From Ponticaulis sp. (GTDB lineage: Bacteria; Pseudomonadota; Alphaproteobacteria; Caulobacterales; Hyphomonadaceae), in the NCBI GenBank assembly GCA_002699325.1, contig PABS01000078.1, positions 7,319-12,460 on the forward strand: a stretch of DNA of 5,142 bases. The letters run 5' to 3'. Made by a program: the position numbers and the translations under genes. The notes below the pieces were generated by a model. That model did not search any database, was not told the origin of the DNA, and saw only the letters and a list, made by a program, of their open reading frames with translations. Below, in pieces: positions 1 to 5,142 of the stretch. How positions within the stretch are numbered: the stretch's first letter is position 1; the number at the start of each line of letters is the position of its first letter.

Positions 1-570
1 GTCCTCGACCTGTGTGCCGCGCCGGGTGGTAAAACGCTTCAGCTTGCATCCAGCGGCGCGGATGTGACGGCGCTCGATCGTGCGGCAAAGCGCATGCGCC
101 GGGTCGAGCAGAACCTGAAACGAACCCAGCTGGAGGCAAAATGCGTGGTGGCGGATGCCACCAAATGGACACCGGATACGCTATTTGATGCGGTGCTGGT
201 TGATGCGCCATGTTCAGCGCTTGGAACACTGCGCCGCCATCCAGAAGGTCCCTGGATCAAGTCAGCCTCTGATCTTGAGCGGTTTCCTGATATTCAATTA
301 AAGCTACTCCAGTCGGCTGCTAAAATGGTGAAGCCCGGTGGACGTCTGGTCTACTGCGTCTGTACGCCATTGCCGCGTGAAGGCGTTGCGCTGGTTGACC
401 GTTTCCTTTCTGAAACCGAAGGATGGTCCCGCAAGCAGATTGCCACGGATTCGCTGAGCGGATTTGAGAACTGTGTCACATCAGAAGGCGATCTTCTGAC
501 ATTGCCACAAAGCTTCGACGAGCCCGGCGGATGCGATGCTTTCTTTATCTGTCAGCTGGAACGAACATGA
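1..570 (+). CDS. rsmB: 16S rRNA (cytosine-C5) methyltransferase RsmB, 3' part (5'-truncated by window edge)
   Basis: This is the C-terminal SAM-dependent domain of an RsmB/Sun (Fmu) enzyme, which in the characterised family transfers a methyl group to C5 of a cytosine (C967 in E. coli) of 16S rRNA. The frame is open from base 1 and gives 189 residues before TGA. Fragment residues 3-12, DLCAAPGGKT, are the SAM-binding motif I, and Asp26 (ALDR) is the likely ribose-binding acidic residue. DAPCSALGTLRRHPE, with Cys71, is motif IV. YCVCT, with Cys121, is motif VI; by family knowledge this second Cys is the nucleophile and Cys71 helps release the product. The end, DAFFICQLER, matches the usual C-terminus. 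Full-length family members have roughly 420-450 residues, so the N-terminal NusB-like RNA-binding domain lies upstream of the window. A related RNA m5C methyltransferase is possible, but the motif spelling and the gene neighbourhood favour RsmB. Confidence 0.93.
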   Translation, partial: VLDLCAAPGGKTLQLASSGADVTALDRAAKRMRRVEQNLKRTQLEAKCVVADATKWTPDTLFDAVLVDAPCSALGTLRRHPEGPWIKSASDLERFPDIQLKLLQSAAKMVKPGGRLVYCVCTPLPREGVALVDRFLSETEGWSRKQIATDSLSGFENCVTSEGDLLTLPQSFDEPGGCDAFFICQLERT

Positions 571-580
571 ATACACTGAT

Positions 581-620
581 GGCAGCTCGATAATTTTTTA
601 TCGTTGATCATCAAACTGCC
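581..620 (+). other. Nested inverted repeats after rsmB (possible transcript 3' end structure)
   Basis: GGCAG at 581-585 can pair with CTGCC at 616-620. Between them CGATAA (588-593), loop TTTT and TTATCG (598-603) form a perfect 6-bp AT-rich hairpin. The structure starts 10 nt after the rsmB stop. A run of six T lies at 594-599, but it is inside the inner hairpin and not after a GC-rich stem, so this is not a canonical intrinsic terminator. It could mark the rsmB transcript end or be chance. Confidence 0.25.
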
Positions 621-645
621 GCAAAGAATTCATATCCGGTTCAGT

Positions 646-673
646 CAGACAGAGCGAAACTCTGCCATATAAT
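646..673 (+). promoter_or_regulatory. Candidate promoter for the SlyB-like lipoprotein gene
   Basis: A perfect TATAAT sits at 668-673, and CAGACA (646-651, four of six matches to TTGACA) lies 16 bp upstream. Transcription would start around 680, almost on the Shine-Dalgarno sequence, giving a very short leader; this is a reason for caution. A 5-bp stem CAGAG/CTCTG with loop CGAAA (650-664) occupies the spacer. If the true promoter is further upstream, that stem would instead be in the RNA leader. Confidence 0.3.
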
Positions 674-679
674 ATTTTC

Positions 680-684
680 AGGAG
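680..684 (+). promoter_or_regulatory. Ribosome binding site deciding the lipoprotein start
   Basis: AGGAG lies 6 nt before the ATG at 691 and only 3 nt before the in-frame ATG at 688. The spacing favours 691, although 688 cannot be excluded; the proteins differ by one Met. Confidence 0.6.
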
Positions 685-690
685 CTGATG

Positions 691-1203
691 ATGCCCGTAT
701 TTAAGTCTTCTCGTTCTGTCATTGCGGCAGCTGGCCTCGGCACTCTTCTGGTGCTCGGTGGATGTGCAGGTAGCTATGGCGCGACCGAGCGTACCGCTCG
801 CGGTGTTGGCCAGACGGCAACTGTCCGTGAAGGCGTTGTGATTTCTGCTGAACCCGTAACCATCAAACCAGACCAGAACTATCTGGGCGCAGCAACTGGC
901 GCTGTGCTGGGTGGTCTTGCCGGTTCGCAGATTGGTGGTGGCTCTGAAGAGCGCGCGGCAGCCGGTATCGCTGGCGCTGTGATCGGCGGCGTGGTCGGCA
1001 ATCAGGCTACGAAAGCCGGCAATACACGTCCGGGTTATGCCTATATAATCGACTTTGGCGATGGCAAAATCCAGGAGATCGTACAGGGCGCTGACGTCGT
1101 GATCGGACCGGGAACACCCGTCTATGTGAGCTTCGGTACAGACCGGGTTCGCGTCTGGCCGAAAACTCAGGGATATTACGGTAACCCACCCGGATACCGT
1201 TAA
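691..1203 (+). CDS. Glycine-zipper outer-membrane lipoprotein, SlyB/Pcp (17 kDa antigen) type
   Basis: A predicted 170-residue lipoprotein. Residues 1-24 are a signal peptide: a basic start (K5, R8), a hydrophobic core, and the lipobox LGGC with the acylated Cys25. Position +2 is Ala rather than Asp, so outer-membrane sorting is expected. After a polar linker, residues about 65-103 are Gly/Ala-rich with regularly spaced glycines ([13 protein letters not shown], then [12 protein letters not shown]). These are the two halves of a glycine-zipper 2TM domain. The tail, with [15 protein letters not shown] and [16 protein letters not shown], resembles the small C-terminal beta domain of SlyB-like proteins. 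Family members are abundant envelope proteins linked to outer-membrane integrity and, for SlyB in enterobacteria, to stress responses; the precise role here is unknown. The gene stands alone between rsmB and rpe and seems to have its own promoter. I am confident of the family, less so of orthology to slyB. Confidence 0.88.
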   Translation: MPVFKSSRSVIAAAGLGTLLVLGGCAGSYGATERTARGVGQTATVREGVVISAEPVTIKPDQNYLGAATGAVLGGLAGSQIGGGSEERAAAGIAGAVIGGVVGNQATKAGNTRPGYAYIIDFGDGKIQEIVQGADVVIGPGTPVYVSFGTDRVRVWPKTQGYYGNPPGYR

Positions 1204-1211
1204 CCGAATTC

Positions 1212-1221
1212 CTGTCGACAG
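1212..1221. repeat. 10-bp perfect palindrome CTGTCGACAG
   Basis: A perfect palindrome 8 bp after the lipoprotein stop and immediately before the hairpin at 1223-1254. It could be a dimeric regulator half-site pair or chance. It is too short and loopless to be a useful RNA stem. Confidence 0.3.
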
Positions 1222-1222
1222 A

Positions 1223-1254
1223 GTGCGTCCTTTGCCTTGTGGCTGGGGACGCAC
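1223..1254 (+). other. Strong imperfect hairpin in the rpe leader
   Basis: GTGCGTCC (1223-1230) pairs perfectly with GGACGCAC (1247-1254). Inside, T1231 and T1232 can wobble-pair with G1246 and G1245, T1233/T1244 is a mismatch, and GCC (1234-1236) pairs with GGC (1241-1243) around the tetraloop TTGT. The result is a 14-position stem with one mismatch, ending 17 nt before the rpe ATG. No T-run follows on either strand, so it is not a standard intrinsic terminator. It could end lipoprotein transcripts with help, protect an mRNA end, or influence rpe translation. Confidence 0.5.
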
Positions 1255-1271
1255 GCTGGTATCTGTCGGGT

Positions 1272-1934
1272 ATGAGTTCTGTCCTTATTTCTCCCTCCAT
1301 CCTGTCTGCTGATTTTGCCTGCCTCGGCGAAGAAGTGCGCGCCATCGATAACGCTGGCGCCGACATGATCCATGTCGATGTCATGGACGGCCATTTCGTG
1401 CCGAACCTGACCTTTGGGCCGCCCGTAATCAAAGCCATTCGCAAGCATTCGAAAAAGCCGTTCGACGTGCATTTGATGATTGCGCCGGTCGATCAGTTCA
1501 TCGCAGATTTTGCTGATGCAGGGGCGGATCTCCTGACGGTGCACCCTGAGGCCGGGCCGCACCTTCACCGCACGCTGCAATCCATCCGCTCACACGGCAT
1601 GAAGCCGGGTGTGGCGCTGAACCCCTCAACGCCGGTGAGTGCGCTGGATTATGTGATGGATGAAGTGGACATCATTCTGGTGATGTCTGTGAATCCGGGC
1701 TTTGGCGGCCAGTCCTTCATCGACAGCCAGCTTCGCAAGATTGAAGCGCTCCGCAAAAAGATTGATGAGACAGGCCGCGACATCATCCTTGAAGTGGATG
1801 GCGGGCTGAAGCCGGAGAATGCACCAGCTGCGATTTCTGCGGGTGTCAGCGCGATTGTTGCCGGGTCAGCCGTCTTTAAAGGTGGTCCTGAGGCCTATGC
1901 CGGAAATATCGCCGCCCTGAGACCGGAGAGCTAA
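1272..1934 (+). CDS. rpe: Ribulose-phosphate 3-epimerase
   Basis: A TIM-barrel epimerase that interconverts D-ribulose 5-phosphate and D-xylulose 5-phosphate in the cytosolic pentose phosphate pathway, using a divalent metal. The 220-residue product has the normal family length. The expected motifs are all present: SPSILSADF (7-15, with Ser12), the metal and catalytic residues His34 and Asp36 in [13 protein letters not shown], His67 in DVHLMI, the [10 protein letters not shown] loop (138-147), and Asp176 in EVDGGL. GSAVF (198-202) closes the phosphate-binding end. The ATG at 1272 is chosen because it places [10 protein letters not shown] at the usual distance from the N-terminus. A GTG at 1239 would add 11 residues without family support and lies inside the leader hairpin. 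The ribosome binding site before 1272 is weak (CGGG, 1267-1270). The heparinase-like gene follows 5 nt after the stop, indicating an operon. No Calvin-cycle genes are visible, so a general metabolic role is likely. Confidence 0.96.
   Translation: MSSVLISPSILSADFACLGEEVRAIDNAGADMIHVDVMDGHFVPNLTFGPPVIKAIRKHSKKPFDVHLMIAPVDQFIADFADAGADLLTVHPEAGPHLHRTLQSIRSHGMKPGVALNPSTPVSALDYVMDEVDIILVMSVNPGFGGQSFIDSQLRKIEALRKKIDETGRDIILEVDGGLKPENAPAAISAGVSAIVAGSAVFKGGPEAYAGNIAALRPES
1925..1930 (+). promoter_or_regulatory. Ribosome binding site supporting the GTG start at 1940
   Basis: GGAGAG lies inside the last codons of rpe, 9 nt before the GTG at 1940. It supports that start and suggests translation coupled to rpe. 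The next in-frame ATG (2000) has no comparable site in front of it. Confidence 0.5.
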
Positions 1935-1939
1935 ATCTG

Positions 1940-3628
1940 GTGGTAGAAGGATCTGCAGCAGAAAAAGATCTTTTGAACTGGCGTCGCTATCGAGGCCGCA
2001 TGGGCGAGGATGCAAAGCGGACGCCTGTCTATAAAATGAAACTCAGCGGCCCTGTCCCCGACAAACTCACCGTCTACCCGAAAAACCTTCGCACTGGCAC
2101 AGCCTCACGCGGGGAAGCGCTGTTGCGTGGACACTGGAATATCGGTCGCGACCGGTTGGATGTCGGACAGAAAATGCCGCCCTGGTCGCGCTCTGGCCCG
2201 TCGCGGCATTATGCCGACCGGCTTCACCGGTTTCAGTGGCTGAACGATTTGATTGCTCACAGCCCCGAAGGTCAGCGGTTTGGCCGTGACCTGATCACTG
2301 ACTGGGTGCAGCAGTTCGGCAAATGGAATGGCTTTGTCTGGCGCATTCCGGTGACGGCTGAGCGGGTCTGGAACTGGTTGGTCGGGGGGCCGAACTTTCT
2401 GGAAAATCGCGCCCCGGAGAGCGAAGTTCTTGCCTCACTTGCCCGGCAGGCCCGGCATTTGCAATTTGGCACGCCTGATTGCGATGAGCCACGTGCGGTT
2501 CTGAAATCTCTTTTCGCGCAGATGGCTTATGCCTTTGCCGCGGAGGAGGGCGATCGGCGTATTGCGGGCCTTGAGAGCCAGATCGAATTCACCCTGAATG
2601 ATCAGATCCTCGCCGATGGTGGCCATGTCAGTCGAAACCCCGAAGCGCTTCTGGAAATCCTGATCGACCTTCAAACGATAGACGATCTCTATCTGCGGAC
2701 GGGGCGCCCGACGCTGGGTTTTATCAACAAACTTGTTCCACGCATTGCGGGCATGCTGAAGTTTCTGCGCTGTTCAGATGGTGGTCTGCCCATCATGAAT
2801 GGGGGGAGTGAAGGTCGCCGCATCGACCTCAAAAATGCGCTGTTTCCCTATTCGGGTGCACGCGCCTTTGCCTTTGCGACCAAGTCCGGCATTCAGAAAA
2901 TGGAAGCGGGGAAATCCCGTTTGCTGCTTGATGCGGGACATGCCCCCTCTATTGAGTATGGCCACGAAGCCCATGCCGGATGTCTGGCCTTTGAGTTTGA
3001 AGACCATGGTGAGCGTATTGTTACCAATTGCGGGTCGCACCGGGATGTTGATCCTGTCTGGCAGGCGGCAACCCGCCGGACGGATGGCCATTCAACGCTC
3101 GTTCTGACGGGCCATAACTCGGCGCATTTCGTGCCTGTGCGGTTGTTGGGTGTGGACGCGCCGACCGGACCACCCGGTATTTCGGCCAAGCGCATGGAAG
3201 AGCAGAACGAGATCATGATTGATGCTCAACATGCCGGCTGGAAGGATGAGTTCGGACTGATTTTCAGGCGGCGCCTGTTTATGGCTCCCGACGGGCAAGA
3301 GCTGAGAGGTGAGGACAGCCTGTTCCGGCCGGTGTCTGCCGGACAGTCAGAAAACACGGATACCATACCCTATGATGTGCGCTTCCATCTGCACCCGTCA
3401 GTGCGACTGTCGCAGGATGGCGAACATTTACGGATCATCCTGCCGAGCGGGACAGCCTGGCAGTTTCAGACTACGCACAAGCGCAAGGCGATTGAGCGGT
3501 CGGTCTATCTGGCGCGGGGTACGGTGGAGAAATGCTGGCAGATGGTGCTCAGCAGCGATGCCGACCCGAACGGCGATGCCAGCATGCCGAGCAATATCAT
3601 CAAATGGTCATTCGTGAAGATGGACTAG
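1940..3628 (+). CDS. Heparinase II/III family protein
   Basis: A 562-residue protein of the heparinase II/III type, related to polysaccharide lyases that cleave uronic-acid-containing glycans by beta-elimination. The N-terminal half (about 85-330) looks like the helical toroid, including LHRFQWLNDL, DWVQQFGKWNG, NPEALLEILIDLQTIDD and the DGGLPIMNGGSEG loop (280-292). The C-terminal beta-sandwich domain starts around 327 with LLLDAGHAP. It includes HEAHAGCLAFEFE (342-354), NCG (363-365), GHSTLVLTGHNSA (383-395), FGLIFRRRL (438-446), GEDSLFRPV (457-465), RFHLHPSVR and ERSVYLARG. His345 and His384 are conserved-looking candidates for the active site; I have not assigned catalysis. No signal peptide or membrane segment is visible, unlike most exported lyases. 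Translation starts at GTG 1940, since a frame stop at 1889 bars extension; ATG 2000 is an alternative. The substrate is unknown. From memory, this family is found beside rpe or rsmB and purH in many alphaproteobacteria. Family assignment is firm, function open. Confidence 0.88.
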   Translation: MVEGSAAEKDLLNWRRYRGRMGEDAKRTPVYKMKLSGPVPDKLTVYPKNLRTGTASRGEALLRGHWNIGRDRLDVGQKMPPWSRSGPSRHYADRLHRFQWLNDLIAHSPEGQRFGRDLITDWVQQFGKWNGFVWRIPVTAERVWNWLVGGPNFLENRAPESEVLASLARQARHLQFGTPDCDEPRAVLKSLFAQMAYAFAAEEGDRRIAGLESQIEFTLNDQILADGGHVSRNPEALLEILIDLQTIDDLYLRTGRPTLGFINKLVPRIAGMLKFLRCSDGGLPIMNGGSEGRRIDLKNALFPYSGARAFAFATKSGIQKMEAGKSRLLLDAGHAPSIEYGHEAHAGCLAFEFEDHGERIVTNCGSHRDVDPVWQAATRRTDGHSTLVLTGHNSAHFVPVRLLGVDAPTGPPGISAKRMEEQNEIMIDAQHAGWKDEFGLIFRRRLFMAPDGQELRGEDSLFRPVSAGQSENTDTIPYDVRFHLHPSVRLSQDGEHLRIILPSGTAWQFQTTHKRKAIERSVYLARGTVEKCWQMVLSSDADPNGDASMPSNIIKWSFVKMD

Positions 3629-3630
3629 CT

Positions 3631-3648
3631 GGCCTGACGGGTCAGTCC
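3631..3648. terminator. Possible shared hairpin between convergent genes
   Basis: CTGA (3634-3637) pairs with TCAG (3642-3645) around the loop CGGG, and GG/CC (3631-3632 with 3647-3648) extends the stem past one C/T mismatch. It spans the 13-bp gap between the converging stop codons and overlaps the esterase stop. The stem is short and no T-run follows on either strand, so termination by it is only a guess. Confidence 0.2.
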
Positions 3649-4901
3649 TCTGCCGGGAATACGGCTTTCAGATTTTCTACGAAGCGGATTTCTCTCTGGT
3701 CTGTCGAATGACCGGCTGCAAACCAGTGCGTATCAACATCAAACCCTGATGCGCGTAAGTTCTCCTCAGAGCGCATCGCACTCTTGAGAAAGCTTGGCTC
3801 ATAATAGCCTGCGCTGAGACGGAAAGCAGGTTTTGGACCGTCCCAGTTTTCTATCGGCGCGCGGAGATCACCGGAACCGGGCGACATGGGCCAGCTATGG
3901 CCGAAAGTGGCGGGCGCGCGAAGGGCGGCGTTCAGGGCAAACCCGCCTCCGCTGGAGCCACCGGTGACGACAGTGTTCCGCCATTCAGGCGAGGCCGGAT
4001 ATGTCTCCCTGATGTGGGACAGAAGCGTATCCGTGACGAATTTCAGATGCGCATCAAATCTGCTGATGCCGAACGCTTCGGGTATGGCGTCCGGTATGAG
4101 ATAATCCAGGTTTCTGATGTCATTGCCCAGCTCTGACCGATCTTCCACAATGCCATTTTGGCCAGATGGCAGGCCAATCAGCAAGACAGGTCGAATTTTA
4201 CCTGACCGGATCAGTGGTTCGATATAGCGCGCATGCCAGTCTACCCCGCCATCGGCCATGAAGATCACCGGCAGGGGTGTTCCGAGATCCGCGCCAGGCG
4301 GCAGGTAGACTTCAATGCGGCGGGTTTCTTCCAGCTCAGGACTATAGAGTTCGGTTTCAATGACCTGGCCCTCAAGCTCGGGATCGAATTCTGGCATGTC
4401 GGGCGCGCCGGGACCGCGCCATTCCACCCAGTCGTCTTCTGTAATTATGGTGTCCGGGCCAAGTGAGACGGAGGCCTGTTTCAGCATGCCGGATTGGAGG
4501 TCAAGGAGACGTAGCCGCGTCACCCAGACGGCGCTCTCGTCAATTTGGGACCATTCCACCCCCTGAAGCGAACAGCACTCAATGGGTTCGGCGCCATTTT
4601 CAGATCTCATCAACATGGTCAGGACATCGCCGTCCGCCTGCAGGGTCAGTCTCTCATCGCCAAGCTGAGCAAGCGCTGCATCGGAGGTGATCTCAGGCGG
4701 CGGAAGCTGGCAGACATAATGGTTTCGGCCCTTATACGCGGCAGGTGCATCGGCGGGCTTCGGTCCAACGCCGCATGGGTCGGGCGTTGCAATGGTTTGA
4801 AGAACCGGCGTCTCAGGCTGACTTGAGACGGTTGCCGCTTCATTTCCGGGCGAACCACAGGCAGCCAGACACGCGGCGGCCGCGGGAAGAAGAAATCTCA
4901 T
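3642..4901 (-). CDS. Lipoprotein with esterase D / enterochelin-esterase-like alpha/beta-hydrolase domain
   Basis: A 419-residue predicted lipid-anchored hydrolase. Residues 1-14 form a short signal peptide ending in the lipobox LAAC with acylated Cys15; Gly at +2 suggests the outer membrane. A low-complexity linker (about 16-40) precedes a roughly 130-residue region I do not recognise, with Cys43, Cys64 and the pair Cys109-Cys110 that may form disulfides. From about 175 the fold matches the putative esterase (esterase D/Fes C-terminal) family: TRRIEVYLPPG, PVIFMADGG (211-219), the nucleophile elbow TGGSSGGG with likely Ser316, a candidate acid Glu368 in AGYYEPSF, and likely His398 in FAAGHSTD. 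These residue assignments are inferred from spacing. Such enzymes hydrolyse ester bonds in siderophores, carbohydrate esters or other acyl compounds. No siderophore genes are nearby, so the substrate is unknown. The gene runs against its neighbours, ends 13 bp from the heparinase-like gene and diverges from purH, so it has its own promoter. Confidence 0.87.
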   Translation of the reverse strand: MRFLLPAAAACLAACGSPGNEAATVSSQPETPVLQTIATPDPCGVGPKPADAPAAYKGRNHYVCQLPPPEITSDAALAQLGDERLTLQADGDVLTMLMRSENGAEPIECCSLQGVEWSQIDESAVWVTRLRLLDLQSGMLKQASVSLGPDTIITEDDWVEWRGPGAPDMPEFDPELEGQVIETELYSPELEETRRIEVYLPPGADLGTPLPVIFMADGGVDWHARYIEPLIRSGKIRPVLLIGLPSGQNGIVEDRSELGNDIRNLDYLIPDAIPEAFGISRFDAHLKFVTDTLLSHIRETYPASPEWRNTVVTGGSSGGGFALNAALRAPATFGHSWPMSPGSGDLRAPIENWDGPKPAFRLSAGYYEPSFLKSAMRSEENLRASGFDVDTHWFAAGHSTDQREIRFVENLKAVFPAED

Positions 4902-4907
4902 ACATCA

Positions 4908-4911
4908 CCCC
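4908..4911 (-). promoter_or_regulatory. Ribosome binding site of the esterase lipoprotein
   Basis: On the minus strand GGGG (within GATGGGGTG) lies 6 nt before the ATG at 4901. This supports the start that places the lipobox directly after the hydrophobic core. A nearby ATG at 4905 is in another frame. Confidence 0.45.
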
Positions 4912-5003
4912 ATCAGCAGGCTGATAAAGGCTAAACCTGCAATTGATGGTCACGCAATCGGCTGGCAGATTATCTTTCGTTTAGGTTGCGGCGAGTTCTG
5001 AGC

Positions 5004-5093
5004 GTGAAACAGGCCGCTGAGCACTGGAAATTGGCTCAAAAAGCGCTTAAGCAGCCGCCAACAGATTCCCAGACCGTCAAAGGCTCTCCATGA
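5004..5093 (+). CDS. Candidate 29-residue leader peptide overlapping purH start
   Basis: A GTG at 5004 opens a 29-codon frame whose TGA (5091-5093) overlaps the purH ATG as ATGA, the arrangement typical of translational coupling. The frame is open back to 4947, so a TTG at 4986 would give 35 residues. The product would begin VKQAAEHWKLAQKALKQ, a plausible amphipathic helix, and end in a Pro/Ser-rich tail. I do not recognise it. The ribosome binding site is weak (CGAG, 4992-4995). An open frame this short is often chance, so this is only a candidate. Confidence 0.18.
   Translation: MKQAAEHWKLAQKALKQPPTDSQTVKGSP
5079..5083 (+). promoter_or_regulatory. Ribosome binding site of purH
   Basis: AAAGG ends 6 nt before the ATG at 5090, a good spacing that fixes the purH start. 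Confidence 0.55.
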
Positions 5094-5142
5094 CCAATCT
5101 TCCCATTAAGCGTGCGCTGATTTCCGTTTCCGATAAGTCGGG
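5090..5142 (+). CDS. purH: Bifunctional AICAR transformylase/IMP cyclohydrolase, 5' end only
   Basis: Only 17 full codons lie in the window, reading MTNLPIKRALISVSDKS followed by the first two bases (GG) of a Gly codon. RALISVSDK(S/T)G is the very conserved N-terminal beginning of the IMP cyclohydrolase (MGS-like) domain of PurH. The complete enzyme, usually a little over 500 residues, formylates AICAR with 10-formyl-tetrahydrofolate and closes the ring to IMP, the last two steps of purine synthesis in the cytosol. The neighbourhood supports the call, as purH often follows heparinase/rpe/rsmB-type genes in alphaproteobacteria (from memory). The rest of the gene is beyond the window, so integrity cannot be judged. 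Confidence 0.88.
   Translation, partial: MTNLPIKRALISVSDKS

Larger units (their letters stand above)
4902..5089. promoter_or_regulatory. Divergent intergenic region between esterase lipoprotein and purH
   Basis: This 188-bp gap must hold promoters for both flanking genes. No strong pair stands out. The best plus-strand candidate is TTGATG (4943-4948) with GATTAT (4968-4973), each four of six matches, but the 19-bp spacer is long. Inverted repeats are GCAGG/CCTGC (4916-4920 with 4936-4940), CTAAAC/GTTTAG (4931-4936 with 4979-4984) and GCGGC/GCCGC (4988-4992 with 5013-5017). CTGAGC is repeated directly at 4998 and 5017, and AAGCGCTT (5041-5048) is a palindrome. I see no known riboswitch or purine-regulator box. 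Confidence 0.4.

Noticed and set aside
567..593. ATG overlapping the rsmB stop (ATGA) with an 8-codon frame MNTLMAAR
   Set aside because: Too short to support, no ribosome binding site, and it runs into the inverted repeat region.
1206..1220. GAATTC and GTCGAC (EcoRI and SalI sites) 3 bp apart, resembling a cloning linker
   Set aside because: The rest does not match a known polylinker, and the genes on both sides fit a natural chromosomal order. GTCGAC is also part of the native-looking palindrome.
598..1254. 218-residue open frame on the minus strand opposite the SlyB-like lipoprotein
   Set aside because: It mirrors the codon pattern of the clear plus-strand lipoprotein, shows no recognisable domain and has a biased, incoherent composition. 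It is an antisense shadow.
1239..1271. GTG at 1239 as an rpe start adding 11 residues
   Set aside because: It lies within the leader hairpin, the added residues lack family support, and ATG 1272 gives the normal 220-residue length.
1007..1580. Minus-strand open frames opposite the lipoprotein end and rpe
   Set aside because: They overlap the unmistakable rpe coding region and have no domain signature; shadows.
4902..5089. Possible purine riboswitch or PurR-type operator before purH
   Set aside because: I find neither a conserved purine aptamer core nor a recognised PUR-box palindrome; the short inverted repeats there are not diagnostic.
1..5142. Mobile element, CRISPR array, tRNA or rRNA gene, defence system
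   Set aside because: No transposase or integrase motif, no spaced direct repeats, no tRNA-like arms, and every long gene belongs to a known housekeeping or envelope family.

Overview
The window reads as an ordinary stretch of alphaproteobacterial chromosome. The evidence is a dense, mostly plus-strand gene order of rsmB (3' part), a SlyB-like lipoprotein, rpe, a heparinase II/III-family protein and the start of purH. From memory, rsmB, rpe, heparinase II/III and purH cluster in many alphaproteobacteria (Caulobacterales, Hyphomonadaceae, Rhodobacterales types). The moderate-to-high GC third-position use fits this. The exact lineage is inference; no rRNA or other phylogenetic marker is complete here.

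Layout. Positions 1-570 hold the catalytic C-terminal half of the 16S rRNA m5C methyltransferase RsmB, cut by the window edge. A 120-bp gap with small inverted repeats and a TATAAT box leads to a small glycine-zipper outer-membrane lipoprotein (691-1203). A 68-bp gap holds a palindrome and a strong 32-nt imperfect hairpin. It leads to ribulose-phosphate 3-epimerase (1272-1934), followed 5 bp later by the heparinase II/III-like gene (1940-3628), so these two are almost certainly co-transcribed. A lipoprotein with an esterase D/enterochelin-esterase-like alpha/beta-hydrolase domain lies convergently on the minus strand (3642-4901). A 188-bp divergent intergenic region then precedes purH (5090 to the window end).

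How the genes relate. RsmB (ribosome modification), Rpe (pentose phosphate pathway) and PurH (last two steps of IMP synthesis, which uses a pentose-phosphate-derived precursor) are housekeeping functions. The other three look envelope-related: a glycine-zipper lipoprotein, a polysaccharide-lyase-like protein of unknown substrate, and a secreted lipid-anchored esterase.

I looked for an undescribed system (defence island, mobile element, CRISPR, riboswitch, repeat array) and found none. The points most worth a second look are the hairpin in the rpe leader, the heparinase-like protein without an export signal, the inverted esterase lipoprotein between heparinase and purH, and a short reading frame whose stop overlaps the purH start codon.
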